Shown here piece after piece: positions 58,896 to 64,000 of a stretch of 64,000 bases of DNA. The stretch is from Diogma glabrata (Eukaryota; Arthropoda; Insecta; Diptera; Cylindrotomidae). The translations under genes and the position numbers were made by a program. The notes under the pieces were generated by a model. That model made no database searches and was not told the origin of the DNA. It worked only from the letters and a program-made list of their open reading frames with translations. Every line of letters begins with the position of its first letter. Within the stretch, counting starts at the first letter, position 1. The stretch is from positions 378,276,553-378,340,552 of the forward strand of contig OY856187.1 in the NCBI GenBank assembly GCA_963693315.1. Direction: 5' to 3'.

Positions 58896-60629
58896 TACAA
58901 AAGAGATTGCTATCTGAAGTGTCTGCAAGGACGCAATACCAGGTCCACGAAGGAGAACTATAAACTGGCAAGACAAGCCGTTACAAAGCTATGTAGACGA
59001 ACGAAGAGAGAATTGTGGAAGAGACAGTGTGAGGAGATTGAAAGCTTCAATAAGGAACATCAATCACGTAACTTCTTTCAACAGGTTAAAACCTTAAAGA
59101 AGGGCCCTCATACTAGATCGACTGCTATTCAAAACGAATATGGAGAAGCTACAAGTAAACGAAGCTACAAGTAAACCTTAAACATATTTTAAATGCTTGG
59201 GCCGCTTATTTTGAGAATCTTCTCAACTTAAGGGACCACCAACAAGTCGGACGACGAGCAAAGTTTATTCGTGCGTCAAAGCTACATGTAGACAAACCAA
59301 CCAAAAAGGGCTTCGAAGCGGCGCTGTTAAAATCAAAACGCAATAAAGCACCTAGTATCGACGATATAACATCCGAAATGATTGTACATGGTGGTGAAAC
59401 TCTATCCTTAAGATTGTTTGAACTTGTTCAAATGATCTGGAGGACTGGAGGAAACCATGCCACAGGGCTGAAACACAGCTATGCTGGTACCAATCCAAAA
59501 AAAGGTAATCGCCTACAATGTGCAAACTACAGAGGAATCGCTCTCCTCTGCACAGCATATAAGATCTTTTCCTACATTTTGCTATCCAAAATCAATCCTT
59601 TTGCTGAACAACTGTTTGGAGAATATCAGTGTGGTTTCCGGCAGGGCCGAGGTACTACCGATGCACTTTTCTCGATAAGGATGATTTTGGAAAAGTGCCG
59701 AGAGTTCAACATACCTGTGCACCAACTTTTCATTGATTTCAGGCAGGCCTACGACTCTCTCGAACGAGAGACTCTATGGTCTGCTCTGGTGTCAATAGGA
59801 ATTCCTGGTAAACTGGTATCACTATGCAAAATGACAGTACAGAACTCTCAATGCTGTGTACGAGTAGAGAACGAAATATCAAAGTTTTTTAAAGTCGACT
59901 CCGGTTTAAGACAAGGTGATGCTATCTCTCCTATACTTTTTCATTTAGCCTTGGAATATGTGTGCCGTCAAAAGAAACTACCGACTAATAACAATATCTT
60001 GTCAATAAACTCAGTACAGATGATTGCTTACGCTGATGATGTTGTCATCCTCGGTCGAAGTGAAGCTGTTATGAGTGAGTCTTTCAAGTCGCTTGAGAAT
60101 GATGCTAGAAAAATTGGTCTGCAAATTAACTAATTTAAAACCAAACATATGAATGTTTCAAGAGAGGTTGAGAAGAAAGATTTGATGTGCGGCGATGAAC
60201 GAATTGAAGGAGTTGAATCTTTTAAATATTTTATTGACGAATCGCATTTATCTGTATTTGAGCGTAAGATCCTACGCTACATTTTTGGTCCACTTAAGAC
60301 AGACGATGGAGAGTATAGAACCCGATATAACATTGAGATCAGAGACCTTCTTGAGGGTCCTGATATAATAGGTTGTATCCGTTCTAATAGGATTGCTTGG
60401 TTTGGGCATGTTCTACGAGCCGATTCACAGTCTGGAATGATTAGAAAAATGTACGTTAGTACCCCAGGGAGTGGGCGACCGCGAGGTAGACCACGACTAC
60501 AATGGGAGACTGACGTAATAAACGACCTTTAAAAAAATCGGCTACCATGGTAATTATGTCGCTGTTGCGAATGACCGTGGTGAATATTCAAAGCTGCTTA
60601 GCCTGGCAACGCTCCTACATGGAGCATAA
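58896..60629 (+). pseudogene. LINE reverse transcriptase and C-terminal domain
   Basis: A linker (RDCYLKCLQGRNTRST, RRTKRELWKRQCEEIESFN) is followed by a 16-17 bp tandem duplication (gaagctacaagtaaac, about 59145-59176) that shifts the frame. The RT then runs through APSIDDITSEMI, NYRGIALLCTAYKI, QCGFRQGRGTTDALF, LFIDFRQAYDSLERE, GLRQGDAISPILF and AYADDVVIL (YADD at 60029-60040). A stop at 60131 follows LQIN. After FKYF (about 60231) about 100 residues expected in this family are missing; it resumes at SVFERKILRYIFGP. The C-terminal domain has RIAWFGHVLRADSQ and SGRPRGRPRLQWETDV. A frameshift near 60530 leads to KIGYHGNYVAVANDRGEY and a stop at 60627-60629. Confidence 0.88.
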
Positions 60630-60744
60630 ACGCCTTAAAAAAAGTAGGGTCTGCGTTGGACCAGACGGTGGAAGTTATACTTCTTTGCCCATTCGCTCGC
60701 ACACACGCACACAGACAGACAGATAGGATACATTAGAAAAAATA

Positions 60745-60935
60745 ACTAAAAAAAAACAAAAATATTATTCAAAAAAAAATGTTATTCAAGAAAAAAAATA
60801 TTATTCAAAAGAAAAAAATATTATGAAAAAAAAAAATATTATTCAAAAAAAAAATATAAAATAAAGAAACATATTCAAAAACGAAATAAAAAGAAAATAT
60901 TATTCAAAAAAAAATTATTATTCAAAAAGTATAAG
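60745..60935 (+). repeat. LINE 3' simple-repeat tail (TATTATTCAAAAAAAA)n
   Basis: About nine imperfect units of TATTATTCAAAAAAA with length variation. Such simple-repeat tails terminate RTE-type LINEs. Confidence 0.75.
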
Positions 60936-62304
60936 AACGTATAGTTATTAATTACTAGAAGGTACACCCGCACGGCGATGCCCATGCTTCCCAGATAAAG
61001 TGGTTGAAAACTGATTTTTTTTTGAGTAAATTGTACGATAGTTTTTTGTAATGTCATTTAATTTAACTTATTTTATTAGTAATATATAAAAAGTTTGAAA
61101 AAAATGTAATAGTATCATTTTGCAGTCAGCAAAAGCCATTAAGTAAATGTCTCTAAAGCTATAGATAAAATTACATATTAAATGTACGTTAAAATTAAAA
61201 CACATTGACAGGCAAATAATAATTAAATAATTTTTATAAATGTAGATGGCAAAAGATTAGGGTTAGAAAAAAGTTAAAATTTTATTCCAAAGATTTAATT
61301 CAAATAATTTAATGTGTAACGAACAATTAGGTGAGCGTAAATATATTTGTTTATTGGATGTCACAATTGTCTATTACTTACTCCGAAGCCACCGTACTCG
61401 TCATACAAAATATAGGTACACTGGTTCATTGCTATTGGTTTAGCGTCCTATTTCATGTAGACTTATAATCATTTATCAATCCAGAAATTTTGCTGTTTTG
61501 CAGAGGGTCGTATTACAATTTGCAAATATATTTTATTGATTGTCTGCAATACTCTACTCCATTGATGCATACGCCGGCCGATTAAAAAATACCACCATTT
61601 TTAGTGAATATTTTCGTTTAATGGGTTTTATTGCTTTATGGCCATCTTCTTATTTCGACATTCCTTCCCACAACTTAAAACAATAATTGGAAAAAATAAT
61701 AATAAGACTAATTTCATTTGTAAATTCAGACTTATATATTATTATTAAAACAGTCAAACCACAACATATGTTAAAATATTTGCATATATTTTATAGATCC
61801 CTTGCAATAACAATAATAGTTTTGAAAGTAATGGAGAAACATATATCACTCAATAAGTAAAACACTTTAAATCTGTAACTTTGATATTGTTCATAACCTT
61901 TTTCTTCGGTACTAAGGTTCCAATGCAAATTCTTTGTTCATCAATGTTTCTAAGAAGAGGAAAAGAAACGTCAATTTCCAATTTTTGGAACATGTGAGGG
62001 CAGTTCTGCTAATGCAAGCAGGTTTGTTTAATCATATATAAGCAATGCTTATATGTATCGTATTCGTGCTAATGCATAGAAATATGTACATATTTAATAT
62101 AATTGCAAACCATAAGAACATATTTGTTGTAAATTAGAAATATGTATTTGTTAAAAAATAATTTAACATAATTTTCATATAAATGTACACATATGTTTGT
62201 CACATTATACATTAACCATTCATTTTAATGATAATTCCGAAAAGTGAAAAAAAAATTGATCAAAGATAACTAAGCGAATAATGTTTTATTATTATAAAAT
62301 ATGA

Positions 62305-62387
62305 TTGATTTAGTAATTTCGTCTCTATTACCATACAGCATAAGGTTGATTTACTAATTTCGTCTTTATTACCATACAGCATAAAGG
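62305..62387. repeat. Tandem duplication of a 41-42 bp unit
   Basis: Two copies of TTGATTTAGTAATTTCGTCT followed by CTATTACCATACAGCATAAGG (62305-62345 and 62346-62387), differing at three positions. Confidence 0.85.
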
Positions 62388-63716
62388 TTAAAATATACCT
62401 TGAAACAGCGTGACGCGGTTTCTCGTTTAACACCCCATCAAAATATTTACAACGAGCGCAAAGAAGTATAACTTCAAAAAAAAGTTTATTGTTTAATTTT
62501 TCTGTGATTCGAAACGTAAGAGATTCCCAAATACCTTTTCATAATATTTCTATAGCTCTTCCCTTCCGTATTCGGTCATTTTCTGCGGGCTAAAATATCT
62601 AAAGTTAAATAATGCGATTATTGAAAAATAATTTATACGCTTTATACGGCATGTCAAGATGTCGTGAAAATTTACCGTATTAAAATACAAAAGAAAATAC
62701 ACGAACGAAAGAAATAAAAATAGGTTTTTTCTATGATAGCAAATGAAAAGTCTATTTTCAACACGCTTAATGCCCTGTGAAAATCGGTTCTTTTACCACT
62801 ATAGTGTAAAAAGAATAACAAATTGTAGTTGCTATAGTTTCTCATATAATTTTACAAAGTTTTTTAAACAACGCATCCATGAAAAAATAGAATATGAATT
62901 TTTAATGTGATGTTGTCGATTTTTAATTTTATAATTTATAGTAAATGTGGGGTTTTTGAAAAGTGGGTGCTGTATATTAATAAATTGTACAACCCTAGAA
63001 TATAACTCATAACTAATACAGTCATATATTTATGTAAATATAAACAAACAATTGTTCAAAGTTTGGGTCAGTCATTATTAAATCGTGTGCGACTATGAAT
63101 CTAAATTAAATGTATTAAATTTAAAATAATGTTTTATTTATTTCTCTGGTTTTCCTGGTTTCGAACATAAAAGTGGGGTTTTTGAAAAAAAATTAATTTT
63201 GACCTTAATATCTCATTCGTTATATGAAAGGTTTTTCCTAGTCCAAAACAATTTTTCTTGTAATTTTCAAAAGCCAAAAAAGTTTCTCGTAACCCCACTC
63301 CCCACCAAAAGCACAGTTTTCGACTTATTTTTAAAAATCTGAAATTTTTTTCCTTCCTTCACCTTAACTTCGAACGTCACCCAAACCCTCGACGAGCGAG
63401 TCATATTCGCAATTATCGGACTTTTTTCTAATACATTCAATTTTTTTACAGTGGGAGGAGAGAATAAAAAAAAACGTTAAAGAAAAAAATTTTTTTTAAC
63501 GCGAGCGGTTCTTCCTTTATAGCTTGGGGTAGTTTTAAAAACCATCGGTTTTTATATATGTTTAAATTGATGTATTTCAAGGACTAGGTGACAGATTTTA
63601 AAAATTAAAAAACTTCCCTTAGCTCAAGAAAGACTTGACGGCTGTAAATAAACTTTATTTCGTTTTAAAGTTTTAAAGTAATAGTCCAGTAAATAAAGGT
63701 TAAAAGGTCGCAAAAA

Positions 63717-63733
63717 TCCTGTCGCGGACAGGA
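63717..63733. repeat. Short GC hairpin
   Basis: TCCTGTC-GCG-GACAGGA, a 7-bp stem. Too small to assign a role. Confidence 0.6.
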
Positions 63734-64000
63734 CCTGGCGGAAATTGTTGGTCTTACCGAGTACTTTGACGTGAGCAAAATTACCTTGGGGTTCCGACCC
63801 TGTGAGCCTGGAAAATGGCCCTCAAAGTGTCAGAAGTAGTTTCCGGGCCATATCTCTGAAAATATGGCTAATATGTGAGCTAATTATCTACAGAAATTGT
63901 CCTATTCATTTTTATCGTAAGCCCGATAGTTTCCGAGATAACGGACTCGAACCTTGTCCTGCATTTTTCTCTTCATCATGGAGCCAGAACGCCGCTTTAC

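Larger units (their letters stand above)
57474..60935 (+). mobile_element. RTE-like LINE, nearly full length but decayed
   Basis: It contains, in order, an unidentified leader (from ATG at 57490), AP-type endonuclease, reverse transcriptase, the C-terminal domain, a 3' UTR (60630-60740, with a CACACACGCACACAGACAGA patch) and a simple-repeat tail. Domain order, the GRPRGRPRLQW C-terminal motif and the simple-repeat tail suit the RTE clade. Multiple frameshifts, stops and an internal deletion make it inactive. Confidence 0.85.
60936..64000. other. AT-rich sequence without a recognised gene
   Basis: No ORF or element end recognised. 62941-63480 has repeated GTGGGGTTTTTGAAAA words (62947, 63173). 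The last 300 bp is less AT-rich and may be part of an element running off the window. Confidence 0.45.

Noticed and set aside
1160..62400. CRISPR array or other prokaryotic system
   Set aside because: Repeats are inverted or directly adjacent without uniform spacers, no cas genes are present, and the content is clearly eukaryotic.

Overview
The window looks like gene-poor, strongly AT-rich nuclear DNA of an arthropod, most likely an insect (inference). The evidence is a 70-nt GT-AG intron inside a hAT transposase, three kinds of Penelope-like element (PLE), APE-type LINEs, very long inverted-repeat (foldback) DNA elements and MITEs. There is no prokaryotic operon structure and I found no tRNA, rRNA or CRISPR array. 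Nearly every recognisable coding stretch belongs to a mobile element, and nearly all of these are broken. The best host-gene candidate is one short signal-peptide-like first exon at 37883-37983.

Layout. 0-1.6 kb: a broken LINE reverse transcriptase on the minus strand, a hairpin and a TTA-flanked MITE. 1.6-6.3 kb: a foldback element split by two Penelope fragments, which are separated and flanked by three copies of one 11-bp sequence. 6.5-8.0 kb: a second foldback element whose loop holds a coding fragment. 8.3-16.2 kb: a MITE, a 1.4-kb dispersed repeat (here 'family X') with a perfect 71-bp palindrome, and a 3.2-kb foldback element carrying two nested MITEs. 17.5-20.9 kb: a family X tail and a complex tandem repeat array. 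21.2-23.5 kb: a hAT transposase pseudogene. 24.05-24.25 kb: a 200-N assembly gap with identical 72-nt flanks. 25.5-26.05 kb: an element with GC-rich palindromes.

27.1-30.9 kb: two 5'-truncated Penelope copies joined head to head, inside a 17-bp target duplication; one is interrupted by the 5' end of an LTR retrotransposon. 32.4 kb: a LINE C-terminus. 33.4-34.9 kb: a TTA-flanked inverted-repeat element with an almost pure A/T core. 35-40 kb: mostly non-repetitive, with the candidate first exon. 40.4-43.9 kb: a 3.5-kb foldback element encoding an uncharacterised transposon protein. 44.0-46.2 kb: a 9-bp minisatellite and two adjacent foldback elements. 47-55.7 kb: G-run, foldback, LINE tails, a second 9-bp minisatellite, and hexamer repeats. 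55.9-57.5 kb: the longest family X copy. 57.5-60.9 kb: a decayed RTE-like LINE. 61-64 kb: nothing recognisable apart from a 42-bp duplication and a small hairpin.

The main theme is long-armed foldback elements: at least eight, with arms of about 200 to 900 bp. In two of them an open reading frame crosses from the loop into one arm, so that either its start codon (40.4-43.9 kb) or its stop codon (6.5-8.0 kb) is present in both arms. This suggests that one end of a transposon was duplicated in inverted orientation over the other end, which could be a shared way of making these elements.
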